From positions 682,001-746,000 of the forward strand of contig NC_011666.1 of NCBI RefSeq assembly GCF_000021745.1: DNA of 64,000 nucleotides, read 5' to 3'. The translations under genes were made by a program, and so were the position numbers. This DNA comes from Methylocella silvestris BL2 (GTDB taxonomy: Bacteria > Pseudomonadota > Alphaproteobacteria > Rhizobiales > Beijerinckiaceae). Under the pieces are notes generated by a model that made no database searches, was not told where the DNA came from, and saw only the letters and a program-made list of their open reading frames with translations. Each line of letters starts with the position of its first letter. The first letter of the stretch is position 1. Of this stretch, positions 50,621 to 60,548 are shown one piece after another.

Positions 50621-50878
50621 GGAATGCTTTGGCCGCGGAAACCCCGCCCCGGCCTATCGATTGAAACTTCCCCCTGACACGAGCCACTTGCAGGAGCCTG
50701 CGCGAAAGTGTCTCTTAGACGGGAGACGGATTCGCGGCGGCAAAGCGCTGGAGCCCGGCGATTAGCGATAGCCCTGCGGCCTCCAACGAAGCCGACAGTT
50801 TTTGAAGACCACGACAACGCCGCGCCCCGGGGAGGAGCGGACGCTTTTGTTGTTTTAAGGGATGTGAAAGATACCACC

Positions 50879-51352
50879 ATGGACAAGGTTCCCATGACGG
50901 CGGCGGGCCATCTCGCCCTCGAAGACGAATTGAAGCGCCGCCAGCAGATCGAACGGCCGCGGATCATCCAGGCGATCGCTGAAGCGCGCAGCCACGGCGA
51001 TCTGTCGGAAAACGCCGAATATCATTCCGCGAAGGAAGCCCAGTCCCTGAATGAGGGCCGCATCGCCGAGCTTGAGGACAAATTGTCCCGCTCCGAGGTG
51101 ATCGACGTCTCGAAACTGTCCGGCGCGACGGTGATGTTCGGCGCGACGGTGACGCTGATCGATGAAGACACCGAAGCGGAGAAAACCTATCAGATCGTCG
51201 GCGAGACCGAGGCCGATGTAAAATCCGGCCGCGTCTCGATCACCTCCCCGACGGCCCGCGCTCTGATCGGTAAGAAGGTCGGCGACACCGTCGAAGTGAC
51301 GACGCCCGGCGGCGGCAAGAGCTATGAGATTTTGAAAGTGTCGTTTCAGTAG
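50879..51352 (+). CDS. greA: Transcription elongation factor GreA
   Basis: 157 residues from ATG 50879, giving the family's usual [19 protein letters not shown] start; an in-frame extension of 57 codons upstream has no homology. The N-terminal coiled coil ([20 protein letters not shown] with the catalytic acidic tip) enters the RNA polymerase secondary channel to trigger cleavage of backtracked RNA. The C-terminal FKBP-like domain ([15 protein letters not shown]) is intact. The ribosome binding site is weak (GAAAG). Confidence 0.95.
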   Translation: MDKVPMTAAGHLALEDELKRRQQIERPRIIQAIAEARSHGDLSENAEYHSAKEAQSLNEGRIAELEDKLSRSEVIDVSKLSGATVMFGATVTLIDEDTEAEKTYQIVGETEADVKSGRVSITSPTARALIGKKVGDTVEVTTPGGGKSYEILKVSFQ

Positions 51353-51395
51353 GCTGAGTTTTGTCAGCCGCCGAAGTCGCGCCCGGCGCTGCGGG

Positions 51396-52700
51396 CTATC
51401 CCGTTTGGCCGGCGCCCACCCGCTCCGCCGCGATCAGCGCCAGGCCCGAGGCGACCGACTGGAAGGCGTCGCCGATGTGCACGCGGGGACCGCCAAAGCG
51501 CTCCGTGAACAAGGCGCGGACGGAAGGCACGAAAGACGTCCCGCCGGTCAGAAAGACCGCGTCGATCGCGGCGGGCTTGAGGCCGGCCGCGGCGACGGCC
51601 TGATCGACGCAGGCGCCAATGCGCTTGAGATCCGGCGCGATCCAGGCTTCGAACTCGGCGCGACTGACGTCAGCCTCGATCTGGATGCCCTCGCGGCTGA
51701 ATGAAAAACGCGCGCTCTCCTCATCGGACAGCCGCGCCTTGAGCGCGCCGACAGAGCGATAGAGCTCGAAGCCAAGATCGTGCTGAATCACCGACATCAG
51801 ATCTTCCAGCGGCTCCGGCTCCTCGGCGCTCTGGATCAGCTTGCGCAATTCGCCGAGCGTCTGCGCCGTTTTTAGCCACGACAATTGATGCCATTGCGCA
51901 AAGGCGGCATGGAAATAGGCCGGGATCGGCAGGCGCTTGTCGAAGGAGCGGTAAAACGCGCCTTTGCCGAGTTTTGGCGCGATGACATGGTCGATGATGC
52001 GATAGTCAAATGAATCCCCGGCGACGCCGACGCCGGTATGGGCGAGCGGCCGCGCCGTTAGCGCGCCGTCCTTGCGTGAAAAGCGCATAATTGAGAAATC
52101 GCTGGTGCCGCCGCCGAAATCGGCGACGAGCACCGTTTCTTCGCGCTCCAGACGACGCGCATACCAATAGGCCGCGCCGAAGGGCTCGAACGCCAGCGCA
52201 ACGTCATGAAAGCCCGCCAGCGCATAGGCGCTTTGCAGACGCGCGACGGCGAGATCCTCGTCCGGATCCTCTCCGGCGAAAACCACCGGCCGACCGGAGA
52301 GGATCGGGATTTGCACCGCGTTCGCGCCGGCGCTCAAACGCAAATCCGCGAGCAGATCGCTCAGAAACGTCGCGACCAATTGCTCGATGGTGAAGCGCTG
52401 GCCGTAGAGCCGCGTTTCGGAAAAGAGCCGGCTCGCCAGATAGGTCTTGATCGACTGGATGAAACGCTGCTCGCCATCGCCGGCGACGGCGCGGGCGATC
52501 GCCGCTGGGCCCGAGGCGTGGGCGATCCTGCGCCCCTCGCGCCAGAACATCAGCGCGGTGCGATAGGTGTCGGTCGCGCCGAACTGCGAGGGCCAGCTGA
52601 GGCTCTCGACTTCGCCGTTCTCATAGGCGAGGGCGACGACGCTGTTTGTGGTGCCGAAATCGACGCCGACGCCGGCGAGGCGCGAAGCTGCCGCTGTCAT
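51396..52700 (-). CDS. Hsp70-family protein (YegD-like chaperone homologue)
   Basis: 434 residues from ATG 52700 (GGGAG upstream; ATG 52712 is also in frame). The actin-like ATPase is recognised by GVDFGTTNSVVALAYENG (about 12-29), VADFGGGTSDFSIMRF (about 195-210) and LTGGTSFVPSVRALFTERFG (about 380-399). There is no C-terminal substrate-binding domain, as in YegD/HscC-type short Hsp70s. Function unknown. It lies directly after the rpsA terminator on the same strand, so its promoter must lie inside or very close to that element. Confidence 0.9.
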   Translation of the reverse strand: MTAAASRLAGVGVDFGTTNSVVALAYENGEVESLSWPSQFGATDTYRTALMFWREGRRIAHASGPAAIARAVAGDGEQRFIQSIKTYLASRLFSETRLYGQRFTIEQLVATFLSDLLADLRLSAGANAVQIPILSGRPVVFAGEDPDEDLAVARLQSAYALAGFHDVALAFEPFGAAYWYARRLEREETVLVADFGGGTSDFSIMRFSRKDGALTARPLAHTGVGVAGDSFDYRIIDHVIAPKLGKGAFYRSFDKRLPIPAYFHAAFAQWHQLSWLKTAQTLGELRKLIQSAEEPEPLEDLMSVIQHDLGFELYRSVGALKARLSDEESARFSFSREGIQIEADVSRAEFEAWIAPDLKRIGACVDQAVAAAGLKPAAIDAVFLTGGTSFVPSVRALFTERFGGPRVHIGDAFQSVASGLALIAAERVGAGQTG

Positions 52701-52724
52701 GGACGCTCCCATAAAGCCAAAAAA

Positions 52725-52753
52725 AGCCCGCGCGAAAAAAATTCGCGCGGGCT
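52725..52753 (-). terminator. Strong Rho-independent terminator of rpsA
   Basis: AGCCCGCGCGAA-aaaaa-TTCGCGCGGGCT is a 12-bp perfect stem. On the minus strand it is followed by a run of seven T. It lies 36 bases after the rpsA stop. Confidence 0.93.
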
Positions 52754-52788
52754 GGGAGAATTCATGGACCGCTGCGCGGTCCCGGATT

Positions 52789-54537
<1,749 letters not shown>

Positions 54538-54885
54538 TTGGTCTCCTGGTTGCCCGCGGTGCGGGCGGCGCCGGTGGTTTGGGGTTGGTGGCGCTTTCTT
54601 CCGCCGGAATCCCTGCCCGCGAGCTGGGCTCACAAGGGGCGAGAGGACTGCCGCTAAAAAAGCGGACCGGCGCCGGAACGGCGGAAAAAAGCGAGACTGA
54701 TGCGCGGTATCTAGCAAGAGCCGGGCGCGACGGCAAGAGCGCGACGCGCGTTTAGGCTCTTGATCGGGCGCGCGAGGCGCGTTTAAATTTTCGGAGGAGA
54801 GCGCGGGGTGCGTTCAAGCGCCAACGGCCGGACCTCGAGCCGGATCAATGATCGCGGCGCTCGAAAGCCCGGCCGAGAAGCGGCG
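54538..54885. other. Intergenic region between rlpA and rpsA
   Basis: 348 bases that should hold the rpsA promoter and 5' leader. I find no small gene, tRNA or well-formed terminator for rlpA. An open frame extends the rpsA frame upstream of its ATG but lacks any S1-like content. Confidence 0.5.
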
Positions 54886-55239
54886 CTACTGCCGGGCGAC
54901 CTGCAAGGTCGCCGTGCCCGCCTCGATCATGCCGAGCGCGTCGGCCGCGCCGCGGGCGAGATCGAGATCGCGGCCGCGCACGAAGGGGCCGCGGTCATTG
55001 ATCCGCACCACGATCGAGCGCCCGGTTGCGAGATTGGTCAATTTCAAGCGCGCGCCAAACGGAAGCGTTTTGCTCGCGGCAGTAAAACCATTCTGATCGA
55101 AACGCTCTCCAGACGCTGTCAGCGTTCCGGATGAATAATAGGAAGCCTTTGCAAAATATCCGGCTTCTGAATCAGCAAAGCTGGCCGATAAAGGAAAAAT
55201 ACTCGAAACGGCGGTGATCGCTACATTGACTAACCTCAA
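54886..55239 (-). CDS. rlpA: RlpA-type septal-ring lytic transglycosylase-like protein
   Basis: 117 residues. A signal peptide (VAITAVSSIFPLSASFA) precedes a bare double-psi beta-barrel domain: AKASYYSSGTLTASGERFDQ (30-49), NGFTAASKTLPFGARLKLTN and IVVRINDRGPFVRGRDLDLA. RlpA cleaves denuded glycan strands at septa in Pseudomonas, using residues of this barrel. There is no lipobox and no SPOR domain, so it is a minimal, secreted form. Confidence 0.92.
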   Translation of the reverse strand: MRLVNVAITAVSSIFPLSASFADSEAGYFAKASYYSSGTLTASGERFDQNGFTAASKTLPFGARLKLTNLATGRSIVVRINDRGPFVRGRDLDLARGAADALGMIEAGTATLQVARQ

Positions 55240-55475
55240 ACTTTTTCTCCTCTATCATTGACGATGGAGGGGCGGATAATTCCTAAATATGACAAAATCG
55301 AGATTGTTGCTTGGCAGATGCGGGGGATCAACTCGGGACCGTCGCGTGAAGAGACGGCAAACCCATTTCATCCCCCTCGTCTTTTCCGTCCGGCGGAGCG
55401 ACAATGGGGCAAAGCCCGGCGCGTGGCGCAGAGGCTCGCGGATTGACGTGAAAATGGGAAGTGCAGGAATCGGCG

Positions 55476-55938
55476 ATGCTGATCGTGTCAGGCGGCCAGA
55501 GCGGCGTCGATCGCGCGGCGCTGGATTTCGCCCTGTCGCGCGGTCTCGCCTATGCCGGCTGGTGTCCGCGCGGCGGCTGGGCGGAGGATCGTCCCAACCC
55601 GCCGGGCCTTCTTGCGCGCTATCCGCGGCTCGTGGAGACCCCCGAGGCCGCCCCGGAGCAGCGCACGCGCTGGAACGTGCGCGATAGCGACGCCACGCTG
55701 ATCCTCGCCGGCCCCGATCATGGCGTCTCGGCGGGGTCGCAGCTTGCCCTCGCCTGCGCGATTGCCCTTGCCAAACCTCATCTCGTGATCGAGCTTGGCT
55801 CCGGCGAGGCGGTCGCGGCGGCCCGCGCATGGATGTCGCGGATCGCGCCCGACGCGCTCAATGTCGCAGGGCCGCCGCGACCGCGAAGTTTTGGGCATTT
55901 ATCGGCTGGCGAGGATCTTTCTGAACGATCTATTCTGA
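55476..55938 (+). pseudogene. Putative molybdenum-carrier protein, interrupted by a one-base frameshift
   Basis: The frame from ATG 55476 (AGGA seven bases upstream) encodes about 135 residues of the Mo-carrier family (MLIVSGGQSGVDRAALDFAL, RTRWNVRDSDATLILAG, ending NVAGP). After GGGCCG at 55869-55874 the expected C-terminus continues in the +1 frame as EVLGIYRLARIFLNDLF and stops at TGA 55936. Removing one base in the GCCGCCGCG run near 55872-55880 restores GP-RDREVLGIY. Without it, the original frame runs antisense into the rhodanese gene. This may be a real mutation or a sequence error. Neighbouring mobA fits a molybdenum theme. Confidence 0.75.
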
Positions 55939-56006
55939 GAGTCCGTTTGGATGGGGAGAACCGAATTTCAAAACGGCCTCCGCGTCGCGGACGCCAGCCT
56001 CACGCG

Positions 56007-56339
56007 TCAAAACTCGACCTTCTCGCCGCGCTGGGCCCATTCCTGAAATCCGCCAGGATAATGGGCGCCGACGTCGTCGCGTCCGGCCCGGCGGGCAAGG
56101 TCCAGCGCCGTCAGCGAGCGCTTGCCGGAGCGGCAGGACAGCACGACGCGCTTGCCCTCTGCTCGCGGCAGCCGCGACGGGTCGAAGCTTTGCAAAGGAT
56201 TGAGCGTCGAGCCGGGGATATGTCCGGCGGCAAATTCATTCGGCTCGCGCACATCGACAAGCAGGATCGAGCCATCGGCCAGCCCCTGCTTCAATTCCTC
56301 GAGCGAGATATTTTCGACTTTATCCAGCGTAAGCGCCAT
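56007..56339 (-). CDS. Single-domain rhodanese (sulfurtransferase)
   Basis: 110 residues. The active-site Cys69 lies in the loop CRSGKRS, and the structural motifs LVDVREPNEFAAGHIPGS (27-44) and YPGGFQEWAQRG complete a GlpE/PspE-like fold. It transfers sulfane sulfur to thiophilic acceptors such as cyanide or thiols. An AT-rich inverted repeat (56392-56416) precedes its start by about 50 bases and may be an operator. Confidence 0.93.
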   Translation of the reverse strand: MALTLDKVENISLEELKQGLADGSILLVDVREPNEFAAGHIPGSTLNPLQSFDPSRLPRAEGKRVVLSCRSGKRSLTALDLARRAGRDDVGAHYPGGFQEWAQRGEKVEF

Positions 56340-56391
56340 GTTAGGTCCCGATCGCTTTGTTTATGACGCGTCTATAACGCAGCGCGGTCAG

Positions 56392-56416
56392 ATAGTCTAC
56401 AAAAATAATAGACTAT
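56392..56416. promoter_or_regulatory. AT-rich inverted repeat before the rhodanese gene
   Basis: ATAGTCTA-caaaaataa-TAGACTAT has perfect 8-bp arms and a 9-base centre. It overlaps the last codon region of mobA (stop at 56413) and lies 53 bases upstream of the rhodanese ATG. On the minus strand a TTATAG box follows (about 56372), suitable as a -10. BigR-type ArsR repressors that control rhodanese genes use AT-rich inverted repeats; that link is inference. No T run follows on the minus strand, so a mobA terminator is less likely. Confidence 0.5.
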
Positions 56417-57048
56417 AGAATTTTTCCGCTGGCGGCCGGGCGCATGGCGATCTCTTCGGCGATCCGAAGATCGTCGGGCGCATTGGCGTTGAAGAAGGGA
56501 TCGAAGGGCTCGATCTCCCAATCGGCGTAGGCGACCGCGTGGCGCCTGAGAAAAAAGCCGACCTTTCGCAGGTCTTCGCAAAAAAGCGCGTGACGCAGAT
56601 CCTGCCGGATCGCCACCGGCCAAAGCGCGATGACGGAATGCTCCCGTCCGCCTGAACGCGCGCAGGCGATTTCGGCGCCTTCCGCGCGCCGCGCTGCGAA
56701 AAGCCTTGCGACAAGATCATGCGGCAGAAAGGGCGCGTCGGTTGGCGCGCTGAGCGCGAAGGAGGTTCCCGGAGCGTTGGCGGCGATCCAGTCGAGCCCC
56801 GCCAAAACGCCGGCGAGCGGGCCTTTGAAATCGGGCGGATCGTCGCCGACGATCGGCAGCCCATAGGCCTTAAGGCGCCCTGGATCGCCATTGGCGTTGA
56901 GGATCAGCCCCGAACACTGCGGCGACAACGCCGCGATCATGCGGTCAAGGATCGTCGTTCCTGCGACCTCTTGCAACGCCTTGTCGCCTCCGCCCATGCG
57001 CCGGGCGAGACCGCCAGCGAGAAGCACGCCGATGCATTTTTCCGTCAC
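56413..57048 (-). CDS. mobA: Molybdenum cofactor guanylyltransferase
   Basis: 211 residues from a GTG at 57048 that gives TEKCIGVLLAGGLARRMGGG, the family start. Upstream frame has no homology and overlaps the beta-barrel gene. MobA adds GMP to molybdopterin to form MGD for DMSO-reductase-type enzymes. The GTP loop LLAGGLARRMGGGDK, the metal Asp in LSAPTDAPFL and the FFNANAPDDL end are intact. Adjacent to a rhodanese and a disrupted molybdenum-carrier gene. Confidence 0.93.
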   Translation of the reverse strand: MTEKCIGVLLAGGLARRMGGGDKALQEVAGTTILDRMIAALSPQCSGLILNANGDPGRLKAYGLPIVGDDPPDFKGPLAGVLAGLDWIAANAPGTSFALSAPTDAPFLPHDLVARLFAARRAEGAEIACARSGGREHSVIALWPVAIRQDLRHALFCEDLRKVGFFLRRHAVAYADWEIEPFDPFFNANAPDDLRIAEEIAMRPAASGKIL

Positions 57049-57124
57049 AAGATGGCAACTCCAGCAATAGCTTGCAAGATAACTCTCGTGTTCAACATGA
57101 ATAGCTACGCACGTTCGCCGATTT

Positions 57125-57928
57125 TCAGAACTTATACCAGATCGCCCCAACCGGCCCGAGCTCCCGCCCGGTGTTCTTGCCCGCAATGGTCATGAAAACG
57201 CCGAGCTGCGCCGACCAGGCGGAATTGAAATCGTAAACAAAGCTGCCTTGAAGCTTCTCCCACCAGGATTGCGGGAACCCCTGGGCCTCGCCTTGCTGGA
57301 GCGAGCCGAAGCTCTGAATCAGGACGAGCAAATTCGCGATCGGTCGAACGCCGAAGCTGACATCGAATTTCCATTCGCCCGGCTGCTCCTGCGCATAAAA
57401 GCGATAAGCGGTCTCGGCGTCGAGAAAGGCGGACATGGAGCCGAGGGCGAAATTATACCCGGCAAGGGCGCGCAGATCGAGCGAAGCGGCCCGGTGCGGC
57501 TGGAGATTGCCGTTGAAGGACGCGCCCGGCGAGGCCAGAAGCGCCTGTGCGGAAAACACCAGCTCGTCGGATCGATAGAGGCCGAACCGCGCGCCAAGCC
57601 CGCTTTGGCCGATGCCGGAATAGGATATTGCCGGCGCCGGCTGGCTGATCCGATCGTGGGACGGCGTCGCGACAAGCGTCGCCCAATCCGTCAGGCCATA
57701 TTCGATATAAGCGCCAAGTTCGAATTTCTGGTAGGAGGGCACCGGCACGAGGCGCCCTTGCGCGTCGAAGGCGCGGGTCGATCCGGAAAAGGCCGTTCCG
57801 GCGATGATCTGCCCGGCTCCCGGCGGCATCAGCCAGGCCCCCGCGACGGCCATACGCAGCGTCGCGAGCAGAAAAACGCAAGCGAACAGATTGCGGGCGG
57901 CGGTCAGCCCCCCTCTCCCGACTCTCAT
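57125..57928 (-). CDS. Probable outer-membrane beta-barrel protein of unknown function
   Basis: 267 residues from ATG 57928. A signal peptide ends at AVA before GAWLMPPGAGQIIAGTAF. The mature part alternates polar and aromatic residues as in beta-barrels (GLTDWATLVATP, GLGARFGLYRSDELVFSAQA, AYRFYAQEQPGEWKFDVSFG) and ends in a terminal Phe (AIWYKF), a hallmark of outer-membrane barrels recognised by BamA. The GAW-x-PPG-x-GQ opening is reminiscent of XagA-like proteins, but I cannot confirm this. No operon partner. Confidence 0.72.
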   Translation of the reverse strand: MRVGRGGLTAARNLFACVFLLATLRMAVAGAWLMPPGAGQIIAGTAFSGSTRAFDAQGRLVPVPSYQKFELGAYIEYGLTDWATLVATPSHDRISQPAPAISYSGIGQSGLGARFGLYRSDELVFSAQALLASPGASFNGNLQPHRAASLDLRALAGYNFALGSMSAFLDAETAYRFYAQEQPGEWKFDVSFGVRPIANLLVLIQSFGSLQQGEAQGFPQSWWEKLQGSFVYDFNSAWSAQLGVFMTIAGKNTGRELGPVGAIWYKF

Positions 57929-58221
57929 TCCTTCCCGAAAGTCGGGCAATCGACGCAAGGCTGACACTCGCGTTGGCTGACTATCCAATAAAGCATATCG
58001 TCAGTCGTCATGCCACAGCTTAAGCGGCGGCTTGAAAAACTTGGTAAGCGGCCCCAGATCCAGAGTTCATCGAGGCGCCAAGACGCCAGCTTGACAGATC
58101 GGTTTTGCCCGCCTAGAGGCGCGGGCCTTTCGAGGCTTCTGCCTCGCCTCTGCCGGGTCGCTCCGGTCCTGCGGGGCCGATCTCAAAAGGCGCTCTTTTT
58201 CGCAAACTGAAGGATGTCTGA

Positions 58222-59106
58222 GTGCCTCGTCTGATCGCGGGCCTGAGCGAGATCGCCAACAGCTATGATGTCATCCTCAGCGATATCTGGGGCGTCGTGC
58301 ATAATGGCGCTGCAGCCTTCGCCGGCGCGGCGGACGCGCTTGGCCGCTTTCGCACCAGGGGCGGCGCTGTGGTTCTGATCACCAATTCGCCCGCCCCCAG
58401 CCGGATCGTCACGGCCCAGCTCGACGATCTTGGATTTCCCTCCAGCGCCTATGACGCCGTCGTTTCCTCGGGAGACGTCACCGTCAGCCTGTTGATCGAG
58501 CGGCGCGGTCAAAGCCTGTTCCATATCGGCGCGCCGCAGGAAACGGGCCTGTTCGAGGAAGTCGCAGCGCGCGACGGCCAAGCGCCGCGGTTTGCGCCGA
58601 TCGCCAACGCCGACTTCGTCCTCTGCACCGGTTTCATCGATTTCTTTAGCGAGACGCCGGAAGACTACGACGAGCGGTTGAAGCTTATCTTTGCGCGAAA
58701 ACTTGATTTTCTCTGCGCCAATCCGGATCTCGTGGTCGAGGTCGATGGCGTCCTCTCCTATTGCGCCGGAGCGATCGCCGAACGTTATGAGCGTCTCGGC
58801 GGCAATGTGATTCAGGCGGGAAAACCCTTTGCGCCGATCTATGATCGCGCGCTGGCTCTCGCGGGCGAAGCGCGCGGCGCCCCGGTCGAACGCTCACGAG
58901 TCCTCGCCATCGGCGACGCCATGCGCACGGACATCCGGGGCGCTGTGAAGCAGGGCTTCGACAGCATTCTCGTCACCTCAGGGATTCATCGCGAGGCGTT
59001 GCATGGAGAGGCCGAGCACGCGGCCATCGACGCCGCCGCCCTGCGCCAGTTCGTGCAGGATTTTGGCCTACGCCCCAGCGCCGCAATCGCCAAACTTGTG
59101 TGGTAA
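58222..59106 (+). CDS. HAD-superfamily hydrolase, subfamily IIA (TIGR01459 type)
   Basis: 294 residues, GTG start with AAGGATG upstream. Motif I is DIWGVVHNG (Asp21), motif II GGAVVLITNSPAP, and motif IV AIGDAMRTDIRGA. The type is close to NagD and nitrophenylphosphatases and is typical of Rhizobiales, with ribF downstream as here. Substrate unknown, possibly a nucleotide or sugar phosphate; proximity to ribF suggests but does not show a flavin nucleotide. Confidence 0.9.
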   Translation: MPRLIAGLSEIANSYDVILSDIWGVVHNGAAAFAGAADALGRFRTRGGAVVLITNSPAPSRIVTAQLDDLGFPSSAYDAVVSSGDVTVSLLIERRGQSLFHIGAPQETGLFEEVAARDGQAPRFAPIANADFVLCTGFIDFFSETPEDYDERLKLIFARKLDFLCANPDLVVEVDGVLSYCAGAIAERYERLGGNVIQAGKPFAPIYDRALALAGEARGAPVERSRVLAIGDAMRTDIRGAVKQGFDSILVTSGIHREALHGEAEHAAIDAAALRQFVQDFGLRPSAAIAKLVW

Positions 59107-59278
59107 GACCGTTGCCGACCAAAGACGCCAAGCTTGACTGGAGCCCGGGGCCGCGTCAGTTTCGCGCAAAATTCCGACGACAGGCTTTTTCCATGCCGCA
59201 GCACCTGAACGAGGCCATGCGGCGGCGCCGCATGCGCCAGCCAACCGACTGCCTGCCATCCGCACGGCGCCGCCTGCC

Positions 59279-60268
59279 TTGACCCAAACGCATGGCGACA
59301 AACGCTTCATCCTCGCGATCGACCCGCAAAGCCCGCCCGAGGGACTTGAGAGCGCCGTCGTCGCAATCGGCAATTTCGATGGCGTGCATCTTGGCCATCT
59401 GGCTGTGATTCGCCGCGCCGAAGCGCTTGCCGCCCGGCTCGACCGGCCTTGCGCGGTGCTGACCTTCGAGCCGCATCCGTCCGATTTTTTCCAGCGCGGG
59501 CGCGCCGTGTTCCGCCTGTCGCCGATGCAGGCCAAGGCGCGGTCGCTGAAGCGTCTTGGCGTCGACGGGATGATCGTCGTTCCTTTCAACGAGGCGCTCG
59601 CCGCCCTGCCCGCCGGGCATTTCATCGAAGAAGTGCTGCTGCGGCGCCTCGGCGTCAGTGCCGTCGTTGCGGGCTATGATTTTCATTTCGGCGCCGGCCG
59701 CTCCGGCACGCCGGCCTTTTTGCGCGAGGCCGGCGCGCGGCTCGGCTTTTCCGTCGAGATCGTCGGGCGCGTCAATGCCGAGGGGGCCGGCTCGGCCGGC
59801 GGCGATGCGCCAACGCCTGCCTCCTCCACCGCAATCCGCGCGGCGCTGGAAGTTGGCGACGCCGCAGAGGCCGCCCGTCTGCTCGGGCGCCCCTATTCGA
59901 TCGTCGGCGAGGTGCTGGCGGGCCAGAAACTTGGACGCGAGCTTGGCTTTCCGACCGCCAACATTCGGCCGGATCCGACCTGCCGGCTGCGTCACGGCAT
60001 TTACGCCGTGCGGGTGGACATCGGCGGCGTCCTGCATGATGGCGTCGCGAGCTTCGGTCGCCGTCCGACCGTCGACAATGGCGAGGCGCTGCTCGAGGCG
60101 CATGTCTTCGATTTTTCCGGCGATCTTTATGGCCAGACGCTGGAAGTGTTTTTTGTCGGCTGGATCAGGCCGGAGGAGAAATTCGCCTCCCTGGACGCGC
60201 TGAAGGCGCAGATCGCGGCGGATGCCGCGAAGGCGCGGCAGATGCTGCGCGCCTCATCCTCGCCTTGA
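59279..60268 (+). CDS. ribF: Bifunctional riboflavin kinase / FAD synthetase
   Basis: 329 residues, TTG start at 59279. It makes FMN and then FAD. The N-terminal FMN adenylyltransferase has AIGNFDGVHLGHLAVIRRA (about 29-47) and LTFEPHPSDFF. The C-terminal flavokinase (about 190-325) has GRPYSIVGEVLAGQKLGREL, GFPTANIRPD and the Glu in GEALLEAHVFDFSGDLYGQ. It is 172 bases downstream of the HAD gene. A hairpin with a T run follows at 60323. Confidence 0.95.
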   Translation: MTQTHGDKRFILAIDPQSPPEGLESAVVAIGNFDGVHLGHLAVIRRAEALAARLDRPCAVLTFEPHPSDFFQRGRAVFRLSPMQAKARSLKRLGVDGMIVVPFNEALAALPAGHFIEEVLLRRLGVSAVVAGYDFHFGAGRSGTPAFLREAGARLGFSVEIVGRVNAEGAGSAGGDAPTPASSTAIRAALEVGDAAEAARLLGRPYSIVGEVLAGQKLGRELGFPTANIRPDPTCRLRHGIYAVRVDIGGVLHDGVASFGRRPTVDNGEALLEAHVFDFSGDLYGQTLEVFFVGWIRPEEKFASLDALKAQIAADAAKARQMLRASSSP

Positions 60269-60322
60269 CGCGCGTCGGCCGGGCGCTTGCTATTTCGCCT
60301 CGCCTCCTCTACTTTCAGTCCT

Positions 60323-60346
60323 CGCCTTTAGCTTAAGGGCGTTTTT
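60323..60346 (+). terminator. Hairpin with T run after ribF
   Basis: CGCCTTTA-gct-TAAGGGCG forms an 8-bp stem (one T-G wobble) followed by TTTTT. It lies 55 bases after the ribF stop and just before the leuA leader peptide. It most likely ends ribF transcription; if the leuA promoter is at 60287-60315 (TTGCTA-N17-TACTTT) it would be part of the leuA 5' leader. Confidence 0.6.
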
Positions 60347-60361
60347 AGGGTGAGATGCTCC

Positions 60362-60469
60362 GTGCGTTTCGGTTTTGACTCTCCGCTGATTGGCCGCGTT
60401 GCGCTTTGCGCCGCGCCTGGCGGAGCTTCGCTTCCTGCTGGAAAGCTTCTTCTGCTTATCCGCCCCTGA
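60362..60469 (+). CDS. Leucine-rich leader peptide of leuA
   Basis: A 35-codon reading frame: GTG at 60362, with AGGGTGAG seven bases upstream, and TGA at 60467. It contains seven Leu codons including four in a row (CTT CTT CTG CTT, 60446-60457), then Ile-Arg-Pro and stop. Its stop lies inside an inverted repeat (60463-60503). A short ORF with a run of the codons for the pathway's end product, right before leuA, is the classic layout of ribosome-mediated attenuation: leucyl-tRNA shortage stalls the ribosome on the Leu run and changes RNA folding. Known in principle for leu genes of proteobacteria; inferred here. Confidence 0.78.
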   Translation: MRFGFDSPLIGRVALCAAPGGASLPAGKLLLLIRP

Positions 60470-60503
60470 GGGCCGGCCGGGCTTTTGCCTGGGCGCTCAG
60501 GGG
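60463..60503 (+). promoter_or_regulatory. Attenuator-type RNA structure in leuA leader
   Basis: The outer arms CCCCTGAG (60463-60470) and CTCAGGGG (60496-60503) enclose an inner hairpin CCGGGC-tttt-GCCTGG (60477-60492, one G-T pair). The leader-peptide stop codon is in the first outer arm. A ribosome at the stop would melt the outer stem; one stalled at the Leu run would not. No T tract follows, so the switch may act on translation or on Rho access and not as a simple intrinsic terminator. Confidence 0.55.
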
Positions 60504-60548
60504 AACGCGCCGAAAAAACCCTGACGATCACCCTTTCCGGATAAGACC

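Noticed and set aside
51354-51371. Hairpin GGCTGA-gttttg-TCAGCC after greA as a terminator
   Set aside because: Only 6 bp and no T run after it.
55939-56366. C-terminal extension of the molybdenum-carrier frame
   Set aside because: It is the antisense of the rhodanese gene, reached only because of the frameshift.
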